NCBI GenBank assembly: GCA_029931535.1
Contig: JAQPZY010001554.1
Location: 1,612,001-1,676,000 of the forward strand
Direction of reading: 5' to 3'
Origin: Margaritifera margaritifera
Taxonomy: Eukaryota; Mollusca; Bivalvia; Unionida; Margaritiferidae
Length of the DNA stretch: 64,000 bases
The notes beneath the pieces are model-generated. The model did not search any database, was not told where the DNA came from, and saw only the letters and a program-made list of their open reading frames with translations. Below, one piece after another: positions 1-34,164 of the stretch. The position numbers and the translations under genes were made by a program. Every line of letters begins with the position of its first letter. Within the stretch, counting starts at the first letter, position 1.

Positions 1-1300
1 ACACAAAATTTCTGCTCATTTTTGAGTAAACCCCTGAGTGTCAGCTGGAAAATTTTAAGTTCACTGCAAACTTTGGATCATCCCCTATGCATGGTACTAA
101 GCTTTTCATGTGCAAATTTTACCTTTTGCTTGGTTCCTTGAATGACTTTAATAAGTAAGTCACTTTAATGAAGCCATATTGAAGCACTTTTTCTTGTAAT
201 ATTTGTGGATGAATCACAATTCTGTCCAGCCTATTTATGAAATATGACTCAAAACATTTCAGGGTTAAGCTTCAGCACTGGTGGCTCTTCAGTGTTTGCA
301 ACATTATTTCATGATCAACAAGAAGATCAAAAGCTTTTCTAAAATGAACTACTACCATCCCTACTATTTTATTTTTATCCAAAGCTTTCATTATTTATCA
401 ACCATTGATACAAGTGCTGTTTCGTATGAATGACTTGTCTAAAACCAGACTGATTTTCATATAGAAGTTTGTGATTACTAAGATAAATCATAAGGAAGTC
501 AAGAACATGTTTTTCAATCAGTTTTGAATTAGAAGGAAGAATGGATATTGGCCTGTAATTTTTCATGTAATCTTTTGCACTGGCTTTGTGAATTGATGTA
601 ACCTTGGCTGTTTTCCACATCTTTCGGTACAGTACTGTGCTTTTCTTGTGCTTTTGTTGCATAAGTAAGTTACACTTTCAGCTGTTGATGGTGCAGCCAC
701 TTTTAAAAGTCTTGAGCCAATTTGATCTAATCCAGTTGACTTCGTTCCATCCAAATTTTGCAGTAATTTAGTACTTGTTTTACTTCTGGTGTGATGTATT
801 CAGTATTGATAGGAATTTTCTTTTGACAGTAACATTTTTGTTTTTCAAATATGAATTGACTTTAGGTCCTTTTATTTTGCATATATTATGTCCAGAAAAC
901 TTCAGTATTCCGCATTTCTTCAGGATTATTGATAGATTTATAATTTATTCTGAGATTTTGGCATTCAGATTTATCTTTATGCTTGGCCATCCCAAACTCA
1001 TTAAAAGTTTGTCCAGATGGCTTTGGATTTTTTTCAATTTTTTTTTTCAATAATGTTTTGATAATGTCATGTTTTTGCCTTCCTTATCAGCTTGATTGCA
1101 TTGTTTTTTCTCATATTCTATATTTGTGTTCTTGCCCTAAAACCTTCATTCAGTCACTGATTGCATCTAGAATTTCTGGTGTAATTCAATCTGGCTTATG
1201 GTCATTTTATTCTGTGAGTTTTGATAGGAGCATTTTAATCACATTCCATAGCACTTCATGTAGATCATTTACAAAACTGTCATGATCAAAATGTTTAAAA
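1..1300 (-). pseudogene. LINE reverse transcriptase remnant
   Basis: The minus strand reads KSTGLDQIGSRLLKVAAP (about 754-690), then NYRPISILPSNSKLIEK and ENQSGFRQ (662-375), then FRKAFDLLVDHEIMLQTL (about 350-290). These are the N-terminal reverse-transcriptase blocks of jockey/CR1-type LINEs. The part from 1300 to 780 is the linker between endonuclease and reverse transcriptase. The catalytic FADD block would lie left of the window. Several in-frame stops mark it as dead. Confidence 0.85.
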
Positions 1301-2006
1301 GGTCTATAGGTCATCGTTTTGTGATGCTCACTTTAGTTGTTGACTTTATGTTTTGGAATGGTTACCTTTTGGACAGTTTCTTCTGCATTGATATACATGT
1401 AGATATCATCTATTAAAGTTTTTGAGGTATTTGTAACCCTAGTAGGTCCATTAACCACCTGAGTTAGATCTGAAGAATCCATGAAATCACCTAATTTCTA
1501 CTGATTTGAGTATTGTGCAAATCCCAGTACCATATATACTTGCTTATAAGTATGATTCAACTGCAAACTGCATAGACCAAGATCTGCAATCTCATAATGC
1601 ACCAGCAGATCTGGGTCTATGCAGCATGTTAGGACTATCAATAGAACAAGAACATAGATCCTGATATGCTGGTGCATTATGTGATGGCAGATTAGGGTCC
1701 ATGTTTGCAGTTGGTATTGACTTATAAGCAGATATATATGGTAAATCACTCTATATTCATTTAAAACCTTTCCCATCTAAATTTTGAAGTCATAATTCCA
1801 TTTCCATTTGATGTTGGGTCTCTGTATATAAAGCCTACCAGGTATGATATTGAATTTTGATGTAATATTTCTTGCCAGATGGATTCACTTTCAGGTATCT
1901 CTTGGTCATATATGTGGTTTTCATTTATATTAATTTTTAACATACACTTGAATGCCACCTCTTTCTCCTGATTCCTTGTTCCTTCAGTGAGGTTTCTCAT
2001 ACCCAC
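1300..2006 (-). pseudogene. LINE endonuclease domain, split by a MITE
   Basis: Minus-strand residues ESIWQEI and YLVGFIYRDPTSN (2006-1761) match the middle of the LINE exonuclease-endonuclease-phosphatase domain. After the inserted element (1528-1743), LTQVVNGPTRVT and KTLIDDIY (about 1490-1400) match its C-terminal end. The two halves are contiguous once the insertion is ignored. Confidence 0.8.
1528..1743. mobile_element. Paired-hairpin MITE, copy 1 (inside the LINE endonuclease)
   Basis: It begins TACCATATATACTTGCTTAT and ends with the inverse, ATATATATGGTA. Inside are two consecutive hairpins: one with arms of the GCAAACTGCATAGACC type and one with AACATAGATCCTGAT-type arms, separated by a spacer like GGACTATCAATAGAAC. 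The end dinucleotides TA could be a TA target duplication. It cuts a LINE endonuclease frame, so it inserted after that LINE. Confidence 0.85.
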
Positions 2007-2499
2007 TAATTAAGAGAAAGGTATCACTGTGATGAGAAGCAATTATAGTTTCACAGACTCCTAAAATGGCTGCATTGTTTTATTTTGAGCACAGAATAAT
2101 TCTGACTTGGTCCATTTACCTACTATACCTTGAATATTTTTATTGCCAATATGAAAATCTTTCGCTGGCTATCCTATATTTGACAGATCTGTGGTGTTGA
2201 GGGCACTCAAGGGAGCATTACTATCACTAGATACATTCATTTTTTTGTAGATACATTATTTGTAGAGCTAAGTAACATATTACTATGTGATATTACATGG
2301 ATCTTATTCAGCTATAAGGTAATAAATGCAAGGTTTCAGATGATATTGATGACTTTATCAATATTCTGGGTCACACTTACCACAGCATTATAAGAAAAGT
2401 GTATACTATCTCTCTATAACCTTCGGTTCTTGCATCTATCACCTTGTATGTAGCTGTTGCAGTTGTACACAACTTTACATGCCAGACATCATAAACCTT

Positions 2500-3258
2500 G
2501 CATGGAACAAGTGTACTGTTTGGTTATATATTTCCTCCAGCAGTTCCAGATCATGATTGTCTATACTAACATCATTACAACCAACATAAAAGATTTCTGT
2601 TTTTAAGTTTTTAAAGTTAAACAGTTGAATCTCTTTCATAATGGTTTTCGGTGTTGCACCATATATAGAATGTTTGATAACATTCTTATAAAGTCCTTTA
2701 GCATGAAACTTTCAGATCATAAGATTGTATTTGGTTGAGCTGGGTTGATCTACCTCAAGTTTGTATATCTGCTACCACTGGCATATAATTTTGTGTATCC
2801 CATGGCACCTGTGTAGCTGACACCTTTAGGTCTGGTAGATCCAGGAAAGAAAGTGTGACTTTGTATCCATCACTTTTTTTCCTGTGACTTTCTTTCCATT
2901 TCCCAGTAGTTTCATCCCTTTACTTACAGGTGTTGATGCAGCGGTGTGTACACCCTGCCAAGGCACTTTCTGTTTCACAGTCAAAACAGCAGTTTGGGTA
3001 TCCCTGCAAACAATGATAGGTTTCTCTGCAGCTATTTAAATTTTTTTTTCCTTATTTTCCTGCCAGTTTGTTCAACAGCTTTTGCAATTTGCTTGCCTGT
3101 TTCTGCAGGGAGTAAGTTATTTGCAAGTGGTAAACATTGTCACGTCCACAAGGGCATTGGTGTGCCTCAGGGGCCATCTGGTTGTCTTGGTATACTGGGG
3201 TGCTGCACCTTAGTGGTGGTTTGGGGGTTGCTTCGAGGGGTATCCAGCTGGCCTGCAT
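2500..3258 (-). pseudogene. LINE ORF1 with SGNH-esterase-like segment
   Basis: Minus-strand sequence around 2700-2540 reads IYGATPKTIMKEI and IFYVGCNDVSID. The G-x-N-D string is block III of SGNH/GDSL hydrolases, and GATP resembles the preceding conserved block. Some CR1-like LINEs carry such an esterase in ORF1. Further upstream (3258-3052) an open stretch holds CPCG and a short helical segment (LQKQASKLQKLLNKLAGK). The frame is broken by several shifts. Confidence 0.6.
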
Positions 3259-3260
3259 CT

Positions 3261-4593
3261 AAGTGATACCCATTTCTTTCCAAAAGGGTCCTCCCCATTT
3301 GGTAAACTGTGGCCATGGTATTTGCGTTACTAATTACAATTTCTTTCGAAAATGTTGATTACAGTTTCAGTAACGCATGAGGGGGGATGGGGGGATCAAA
3401 TAATTTATTAAATTACATTACTTTTTGGAATGTAATCAGTTACTTTTGATTATATATTTATTTTAAAAATAAATTCACAGATATTTCTGTATATTATGTA
3501 TTGTAAGAGTGACAGGGTAATGTATTCAGTATGTCTTCACGATTAAAGTATTTTACATTCTGAAGAAAAACACATGCATATACTCCCAATTAATCATAAT
3601 TTTCATTTCAGAATCCATTGAATTACTTTTTACTTTCATGCCTTTTTAGGACTTTGATAGTGATATGAGATGTGACAGCAAATATTGATAGATGCAATTT
3701 TTTCATTCTACTTTCATATCATTAAATCTAAAAATACTCCCAATTAAACATAATTTTCATTTCAGAATCCATTGAATTGCTTTTTACTTTCATGCCTTTT
3801 TAGGACTTTGATAGTGATATGAGATGTGACAGCAAATATTGATAGATGCTATTTTTTCATTCTACTTTCATATCATTAAGTCTAATAATACCAAATGGTA
3901 ATATCTTCCAGCCAAAACACATGTGATATTGTATTATTTAACTACAAATACCATTCAGTTTATTCTCTTGTGTAAGTATGCGGAGTGGATCTTTGATTAT
4001 TATAAGCATATAGAAACACAATACATGCTGAAATAAAACACGACAGATGAGGCCATTTGTAAACTTAAAGTCATACATTTTTTTGTATGAATGACAAAAA
4101 CCTTTCAAATTTAATTGTTTGCCTTTTTATCATTCAGTTTTAAATGAATTTATAATTAGTTCAGGTTGTAGGCATAAGCATATATGAATGAAAATGTAGT
4201 CATGATTTATTACTAGATAATAATGATCTTGATTACAGGGCATTTTTGACAGGTGATTAAATTACAATTGCTAGTAATCAGAACAATGTTGACAATTACT
4301 TTGGATTACTTAGAAAATTAGTAATTTATTACAGACGATTACAGTTACTGATTACGATTACCTGAAGTTGATAAGTCCAACCTCAACATTTCATCATGAA
4401 AGTTGTGTCCTCAGTGCTTGTTATGGGAGAAATACTGTATACCAGCAGGTGAATATAACCAGGTCTGAATTGAATCCAGACCTCACATGATGTTCTTATG
4501 TGCACATGATGGTGATACAGTATGAAATAAAAATGGCGCACTTAGTGGCTACTTGCTATTGTTCTCCCTTCAGAGCATGCAGCCCAGCTCAAG
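3261..4593. other. No gene seen; tandem duplication and TAATTAC-rich stretches
   Basis: Nothing coding is supported. Sequence near 3325-3460 and 4255-4375 is rich in GTAATCAGTTAC/TAATTACAATT motifs in opposite orientation, which may be the ends of an old non-autonomous element; the boundaries are not clear. Confidence 0.4.
3579..3888. repeat. Tandem duplication, 155-bp unit x2
   Basis: Two nearly identical adjacent copies start at 3579 and 3734 (both begin ATACTCCCAATTAA) and differ at only a few bases. Confidence 0.9.
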
Positions 4594-4874
4594 TATCATA
4601 TACTTGTTTATAAGCTGATACCAACTGCAAACTGCATAGACCCAGATCTGCTGTCACATAATGCACTGGCAGATCTGGGTCTCTGCAGTTTGTCAGGAGT
4701 AATCAGTAGAACAAACAACATAGGCCCTGATCTGCCAGCGCATCATATTGTTTGTTCTACTGATTAGTCCTTACAAACTGCATAGACCCAGATCTACCTG
4801 CACATTATGCAATGGCAGATCTGAGTCTATGCAGTTTGCAGTTGGTATCAGCTTATATGCAAGTATATACAGTA
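4594..4874. mobile_element. Paired-hairpin MITE, three-lobed copy
   Basis: The termini CATATACTTGTTTATAAGC and GCTTATATGCAAGTATATAC are inverted repeats of each other. This copy contains a TGCA-type hairpin, the spacer GAGTAATCAGTAGAAC, a partial AACA-type lobe, the same spacer inverted (GTTCTACTGATTAGTCC), and a second TGCA-type hairpin. It therefore looks like two half elements joined head to head. Confidence 0.8.
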
Positions 4875-5215
4875 AGTGCAAGATTGTCCTTGTCCATATG
4901 TGGCATTACTTCTTCTACAGCCAACTTGTTCAATTTTCTTGAAAAGATTGTCAAAATTGGTTCATGTGGCCTTTACCACAGAGTGGCTTTATTACCAAAA
5001 ATTACAGTACAAGCTAGTCTGTGTCTTAACTTGGTGAATATTATTTTTCTGGTGTTAATATATTCTTGAATCAACCAAACTCAAAAGTGTGTATATTGTA
5101 TTTGCTAGAAAACAAATTAAGGTATCTTTACATAGTTGATTAATGTTTTGATAGAAAAAATCAGTTTATCCACACCATATCTTTTACTAGGTGGGCTTTA
5201 GAGACTTTCTGGGTA

Positions 5216-5410
5216 CATGTACTGCATGTACTCACTTATCAGTTAGGTCCATAATAATGCACTGACAAATCAGGGTCTATGTTATTTGTTCTACTGATTA
5301 GTCCTAGCAAACTGCATTGACCCAGATCTGCTGGTGTATTATGCACTGGCAGATATGGGTCTATGCAGTTTGCAGTTTGTATCCAACTTCTATGCATGTA
5401 GATATGGTAT
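5216..5410. mobile_element. Paired-hairpin MITE, degraded copy
   Basis: It keeps half of the AACA-type lobe (ATCAGGGTCTATGTTATTTG), the spacer TTCTACTGATTAGTCC and a full TGCA-type hairpin, ending near TAGATATGGTA. The left end is worn. Confidence 0.7.
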
Positions 5411-5764
5411 ATACACTAAATCACAATATTTTATCATCATTAAATTTTACTACATTTTTTTTATTTAAGTGTACTAGTGATATCAAATTTTAGCAAATTA
5501 CTGATGGACAGAAATATACATTTTTGGTGGTATAGTATGCACAGCTTCCAACAAAGAGTCATTTTTAAATAAAAATATAAATAAATATCTCAGATCATTT
5601 TTAAAGAAATATCCACAAGTTCATTTGTTGGTATTATATCTTTAGTATACTATGGCACTTGTTAAAATGTGTCTGCTATGATTTAACTACAGTTACAGAC
5701 ATATACGTGTAGAATTCTCTATAGATAACCAACATTAATTTCATGTACACCTTTTCATTACAAC

Positions 5765-5975
5765 ACTTTAGCAGGCATACATTTGAGTGAAAACTAGTTT
5801 GTTCACTTAATTTTCATGAAAATTTGATTCTTTGCTTAATTCACTAAAATTTATCCAAACTAGTTCATTTGATTCACTAAAATTTTTGTAAAAACTAGTT
5901 TGCTAACATAATTCACTAGAAGTTTAGTGAAAAATAGTTGGCTTGTTTAATTCACTAGAAGATTTTGCTAGATAA
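5765..5975. repeat. Degenerate tandem repeat around AACTAGTTTG / AATTCACTA
   Basis: Motifs AAACTAGTTTG and AATTCACTAAAATTT/AGAAG recur about every 50 bases, four times. Confidence 0.6.
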
Positions 5976-6128
5976 AATTTGGTAATTTACAGTACATGTA
6001 CATGTACTTATGAGTTTATGTTTCTTCAAACATATTCTGTAGCCTGAATAAATACATTAGCAAAAGGGGCTGGATGACCAGTTCTCCAGCTTATATATAT
6101 GTGCCTTTTATTCATAAATATTTAATTG

Positions 6129-6148
6129 CACACACACACACACACACA
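6129..6148. repeat. (CA)n microsatellite
   Basis: Ten or so uninterrupted CA dinucleotides. Confidence 0.9.
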
Positions 6149-6463
6149 GATTGTTTATTTTTCATATGTAGTCTATGTCAGATATAAGAACTATACAGTT
6201 GCATCATTTCATTGAGGGGTTAGGGCATAAATCATATAATAGCAGATTAACTGTAACAGGAAAGAATAGTCTAGATAGGTTTATGAACTCCTATGATTGA
6301 CCAAATGACAGACCAGGACAAAGAGAAAAATAGCAATTTTAGGTGTGTGATCACACTTACAAAAATGATTATTGAATCAAATGGTTTAGAAATTATGCAT
6401 TTTTACTGTTGTTTACTCTCTCAGGAAGAGTGGATTATTTATAAAATATTTAAAACTGTACAT

Positions 6464-6684
6464 TGCCGTATATACTAGCTTGTAAGCCAGATCCAACCTC
6501 AAAGAACATAAACCCAGATCTACCATCGCATAGTGCACTGGCAGAACAGGGTCTTTGTTGTTTGTTCTATTCATTATTCCTAACAAACTGCATAGACCTA
6601 GATCTGCCGGCACACAATGTGATGGCAGATCTGAGTCTGTGCAGTTTGCAATTGTATCTAACTTATAAGCGAGTATAGACGGTA
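6464..6684. mobile_element. Paired-hairpin MITE, copy in opposite orientation
   Basis: The ends are GCCGTATATACTAGCTTGTA and its inverse CTTATAAGCGAGTATAGAC then GGTA. Here the AACA-type hairpin comes first and the TGCA-type second, as expected for a reversed insertion. Confidence 0.82.
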
Positions 6685-6864
6685 TTTATTTTATTCAGTA
6701 TTCACACAGGTAGCTCACTGTGCTGATGCATTCAACCATTTTTGTCATTATGTTGTATGTTTTTCATTAAATGATGTAGAAGTTTAATTTGTAAAATATT
6801 TCTTGATGGAGATTTTATACTATTCATCACATACTTTACAGAATGTGCCCAGAAATGAAAATCT

Positions 6865-7098
6865 GCAATTATTGTAGAACCTAATGTATTCATATGACTT
6901 TTTACAATTATTTTAGAACCTAATGTATTCATATGACTTTTTACAGTTATTTTAGAACCTAATGTATTCATATGACTTTTTACAATTATTGTAGAACCTA
7001 ATGTATTCATATGACTTTTTACAATTATTGTAGAACCTGATGTATTCATATGACTTTTTACAATTATTGTAGAACCTAATGTATTTATATGGTTTTTT
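6865..7098. repeat. 39-bp minisatellite, six units, touching the ATG4 acceptor
   Basis: Six head-to-tail 39-base units start at 6865, 6904, 6943, 6982, 7021 and 7060. The core is TAGAACCTAATGTATTCATA followed by TGACTTTTT. The last unit has changed to TATATGGTTTTTT, which forms the T-rich tract 15 bases before the exon acceptor at 7113. Confidence 0.95.
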
Positions 7099-7113
7099 AC
7101 ATTTATGCAACAG

Positions 7114-30070
<22,957 letters not shown>

Positions 30071-30181
30071 AACAAACAGTGCCTTTGTAACCAGGATTTA
30101 AATTGTTCTAGTCAAATGCAATAATTAATGAAGTTTACTAATAGTTAACTTGGAACTCTGGATTTAGGTGTGTTTTTTTCA

Positions 30182-30187
30182 AATAAA
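30182..30187 (+). terminator. Polyadenylation signal of the ATG4 gene
   Basis: An AATAAA hexamer lies about 110 bases after the stop codon in AT-rich sequence. This is a plausible short 3' UTR end; no cleavage site can be proven from sequence. Confidence 0.6.
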
Positions 30188-30876
30188 GGACCACCTTGAG
30201 GAGATGATCAATAGAATGTCCTTTAGTCTGAATACAAAGGAGTTTTCCATTAATTTTATCACAGAAGGATACCAAAGCAGACAAAAATAATTGTGAAATT
30301 TTTTAAAATATTTCTTAATATCATAAATTGCAGCTTGGCATATACAACTTATTTATACACAACAATACATGTATTTCTTTAGGAATAATAATCTTGTAAG
30401 AGATCAAAACATGATATGAGGTGTGCAGTAAGGGAACAGACTAATATGAGTGTGTGTTTATTGAGGGAAAAATTGGCATGGATCATGAAAATATGGCCAG
30501 TAATTGATGATCATGCTATGTGCCAGAATGAACAAGTTGCTTTTCTCTATGAGGATTCTTCTATATACTCTTGTATAAAAATGTGTATTGTATTGCAGAC
30601 AGTCTGGACAAAGATATTCTGTTGCAAAGCATGTTGGTAGACCTGGCCCTGATTTCACTAAAAGTCTCAAAATTTCTCCTCAAATTATCTTGTCTATGAT
30701 ACTTCAGACAACATCAATATTTTGGTCAGAGGTAGAGAAAGTGGATAGGATGCAAAACCACTTGAATGTTAGTTTTGAAACAGAACATGTGGAAACCTTT
30801 TCATTCTTAAGAAAAGAGTTAGGGAATTCTTCAAATTTGAGGAAATCAATGGTTGTGTGTTGCAATATTATTAATA
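30188..30876. other. Region after the ATG4 gene, no feature seen
   Basis: No coding frame with recognisable similarity. Confidence 0.4.
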
Positions 30877-31070
30877 TACCATATATCCTTGATTATAGGT
30901 CAGATCCAGATGCAAACTACATAGATGCAGATCTGGGTCTATGCAGTGTGTTAGGATTAATCAATAGAACAAATAACAGAGACAATGATCTGCTGGCGCA
31001 TTATACGATAGCAGATCAGAATATATGTTGTTTGCAGTTGTACTCGACTTAACCACAAGTATACATGGTA
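30877..31070. mobile_element. Paired-hairpin MITE copy just 3' of ATG4
   Basis: The termini are TACCATATATCCTTGATTAT and ACAAGTATACATGGTA. The first hairpin has lost its loop; the second is of the AACA type with loop GGCGCATTATACGAT. It lies about 0.7 kb past the ATG4 polyadenylation signal. Confidence 0.78.
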
Positions 31071-34000
31071 TGTGGCCCAGGTGTATCATTTTACCCCTAC
31101 TTAAACAACTGAAAGCTCTATTTTAAAAATTCTACCTACAGCACTTACAGTTTTTAAAGTTTTGTCATATGAAAACTTAAGGACCTTAATAACTTTTGTC
31201 TGTAAATAAATACATGTATATTATTGACATTGGTTACATAAACATGATAAACTAAAAATAATTTAATCTTGAATAGCAAGATTTTACAGGATATGTCAGT
31301 TTTGTATAATTAGCCATAAAAATGTACCATCTTTGCTCCTGTAGAATACAGAACCAACTGCAAACAGTAGATTCAGATCATCATTGCTACCCATGAGCCA
31401 AAATCTGCTATGCTGTCTTTTCACACATGGCTGCCTGTGATAAGATTTCCTCATTTCTCAGTTTCTCATAAATATACATAAACCTGCTTAACCAATCATT
31501 TTTCTCAGAAGGTTGAACCATCATGACCTTTAAAGCTAATTGAGTGAGCAAGTCAGTTTTCCATTTCCAGACAGTCACTTATCCATCAATAAGAGGTCAC
31601 TTCCATTGATATATAAGAGCTTAATTCATTGGCTCAGTGACATTTTTGCTTATAAATATTCGTGAGAAACAAGGAAATCTTATTGGTGAAAAGTGAGCAT
31701 AGTGGATTTTTGCCCGTGGCTTACAAAGATGGATTTAGATCTGCTGTCACATAAAATGGGTCATACATATTGATCCATGTAAAGAATAAAGAGGCCAACA
31801 ACTAATAATTATTTGTGGCAGTTGAAGATTAAAATTAATTTTGTAAGGTATTTTTTTTACTATTCTCCACTGTTAGTCTTGATCTGTATATCAAAACGGC
31901 AAAATTATCAATCGATACATCAGTGAATCATTTCAGCACTAATTTTAAGTATTTTAGGTCATGTGCAGCAAAAGGAAAGTCTGAAGAGTCATTGAAGTGA
32001 TGTCAGTTATTTGAATGATTGATGTTTGAATTATCAGCTCTATTTTTATTTTATCATGTAGCAATTTTGGGGTAGAATGTTAAAATTTTCTTTGTTAATG
32101 TTGGAATTCATAGAACTTGCTAGTATAGTCTCAGGATGTCTCTAGAAGACATTTAGACATTTTTGACACTTGTATAGATTTTGCAAGTTTCAGTTAATAT
32201 TGTCTTCATGTTTTAAGTTTCCTCTGAAAGGTTTTGATCTTTTACATCCTAAGGAAAGTAATATCTTTGTGTCGACCTGAGGACTATGTTCTTATTGTTC
32301 GCAATAAGTGTTTGAAAAGTTGTCTTCCTGCAAGGAAAGCAGTAGATGCATTTATTAATCTGATTATGGTTTGTTGCAAAATTATGGGATTCACTTGTTT
32401 CTTTGTTTAGTGTTAAATTTGACACCATTAACTGGACTGTGACCTAGGAATTGTAACAAAAAATCTATTACATATATTGCTTGTTTTTTTTTTGCTATGA
32501 CTGAATGTCCAAAAATAATTTAACATTTTATTGGAATAACACTTTTAGTGCCTTTAATGCTTTTGACTGCCTCCAAGGGACCACTGGGGTCGAGCAAACC
32601 AAAAATAAAGTTATGGTTACACATTGCTTATGGCTACGATATGGACAAATATACAACCTGTAGCAAGTTTAGCAAATTTCAAACCAGTGGTGGTAGGGGG
32701 ATAGCTTAACAGACACATGGAAAAACTGATGAATTGATGATAAAGAGATGGAAGGACAAACAGATTTAGGGTGTTTTTTGTCATCTTTTTTTTTGTAAGC
32801 ATACGGATAATGATATGAATTAGTGAGAGCAATATAATGATGTTCTTCAGTGTCAACTTTTGGATCAAGATTTTGTTTCTGGCAGTATACTGTGTTTGCA
32901 TTATTACAGTGTCCTCTGACTTGGCATCAGGGTTCATACACTGCTTTGAAAACCTTGAAAGTATTTGATTTTGGCTCATGTTTCAACTGATACATCACTT
33001 ATGCATACATATCAAGGACATGTAATACCTGCACCAGCTTTTGTAAGGATCACACTTTTTAATGCAATTATTTGTAAACAATAACAGCAAATATGGAGTT
33101 TTCAGGTATGAACAATTAAAAGACCAGTTTAAACTGAAACCTTCATATTTGACCTCTAAAACCCATGTTCTAGGCCCAAAAATAATATTTTTTTTGTCAT
33201 TATGCATATATTTTTTCTCATTGATTCATTACAGTTTACTTTATACAAATAATAGAATGCGAAATAAAAAAATGCATTGTCCATTAGAAGATTAGTAAAA
33301 CATTTTGGCAAACACGGATAGACTGCTTTTAAAAGTGAACACAATTTTGTTGCTACCTTAAAAATATTGTGTGCATTTTTTTAATTTTTTTAAGATTGTA
33401 AAATTATTGACCAAAATGTCCATTTCTGATTTGTGAATTTGAAGAGAGATAAAAAAATAAATAGATAAATAAAATTTGTATATATAAATCATCAGTTTAA
33501 TCATATCAGTAAACAGAAACATAGAGTAAAAAAGTCTGAGTGTGAGAAGAAAAAAAACATAAAAATAAGTTTTACTAGCTTTTCTATCCTAAATAAACAT
33601 TAAGTAAGTAAATTCTTCATATGCCCAAATGAACCCAATGTATATTTTTTTTAATTTTCAAAGGATTCAAAAAGCAGTAAAAATTTTGGTATGCAACCTC
33701 ACAACTGTGGATTTATAAAAAAACATTTTGCTCAAATTAAAAGAAACAATTGATATTTTTGTACCGGTAGATTAGGGTCTATGCTGTTCACTTGAAATCA
33801 TCAAGTGAAGTGCATAGCCGCTAATCGGCTGGAGTATTATTAAATGGCAAATCTTTTGTCTATGCTGTTTGTAGTTGGGAGCACTTCATAAAGTTGAAAA
33901 TATAGTACATGCAATCTGATGGATAACTTGGTTATAAATGTAATATTTACTGTAACTATTGCCATATCTCTCATGTCTAGTCTTAAGGATTAATTTATCA

Positions 34001-34164
34001 TGGGGTCTATAACATGATAAGTGATTTTTTTATATTGTAAACGTACTGACCAAATTGCTCATTTTTAGAAAATCATGCAAAAAATCAACTGAAAGCGTGA
34101 AAATTGTGCAGTATATTTGCAAGCCCTACCAATATTTTTCTTTGTTAGTTCTTCCCTACATAAA
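31071..34164. other. Intergenic, no gene recognised
   Basis: AT-rich sequence with scattered open frames lacking any recognisable domain. It contains only the possible MITE fragment near 33.8 kb. Confidence 0.4.
33770..33895. mobile_element. Possible worn paired-hairpin MITE fragment
   Basis: Fragments such as GATTAGGGTCTATGCTGTT, TGGCAAATCTTTTGTCTATG and CTGTTTGTAGTTGG recall the family arms, but the ends and spacer are not recognisable. Confidence 0.35.

Larger units (their letters stand above)
1..3260 (-). mobile_element. CR1/L2/jockey-like non-LTR retrotransposon, decayed, 3' end off the left edge
   Basis: Reading leftwards on the minus strand there is an ORF1-like part (about 3258-2500), an apurinic-type endonuclease part (2006-1300) and a reverse transcriptase part (1300-1), the usual order for a two-ORF LINE. 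Stops and frameshifts are frequent. A paired-hairpin MITE interrupts the endonuclease at 1528-1743. The reverse transcriptase continues beyond base 1. Confidence 0.85.

Noticed and set aside
6732..7049. Open minus-strand frame with a 13-residue repeat (SHMNTLGSTIIVK)
   Set aside because: It is only the 39-bp minisatellite, whose unit length is a multiple of three, so the frame stays open by arithmetic.
30416..30640. Open frame just after the ATG4 gene as a possible extra exon
   Set aside because: The last ATG4 exon already has the family C-terminus, a stop and a polyadenylation signal; this frame shows no similarity.
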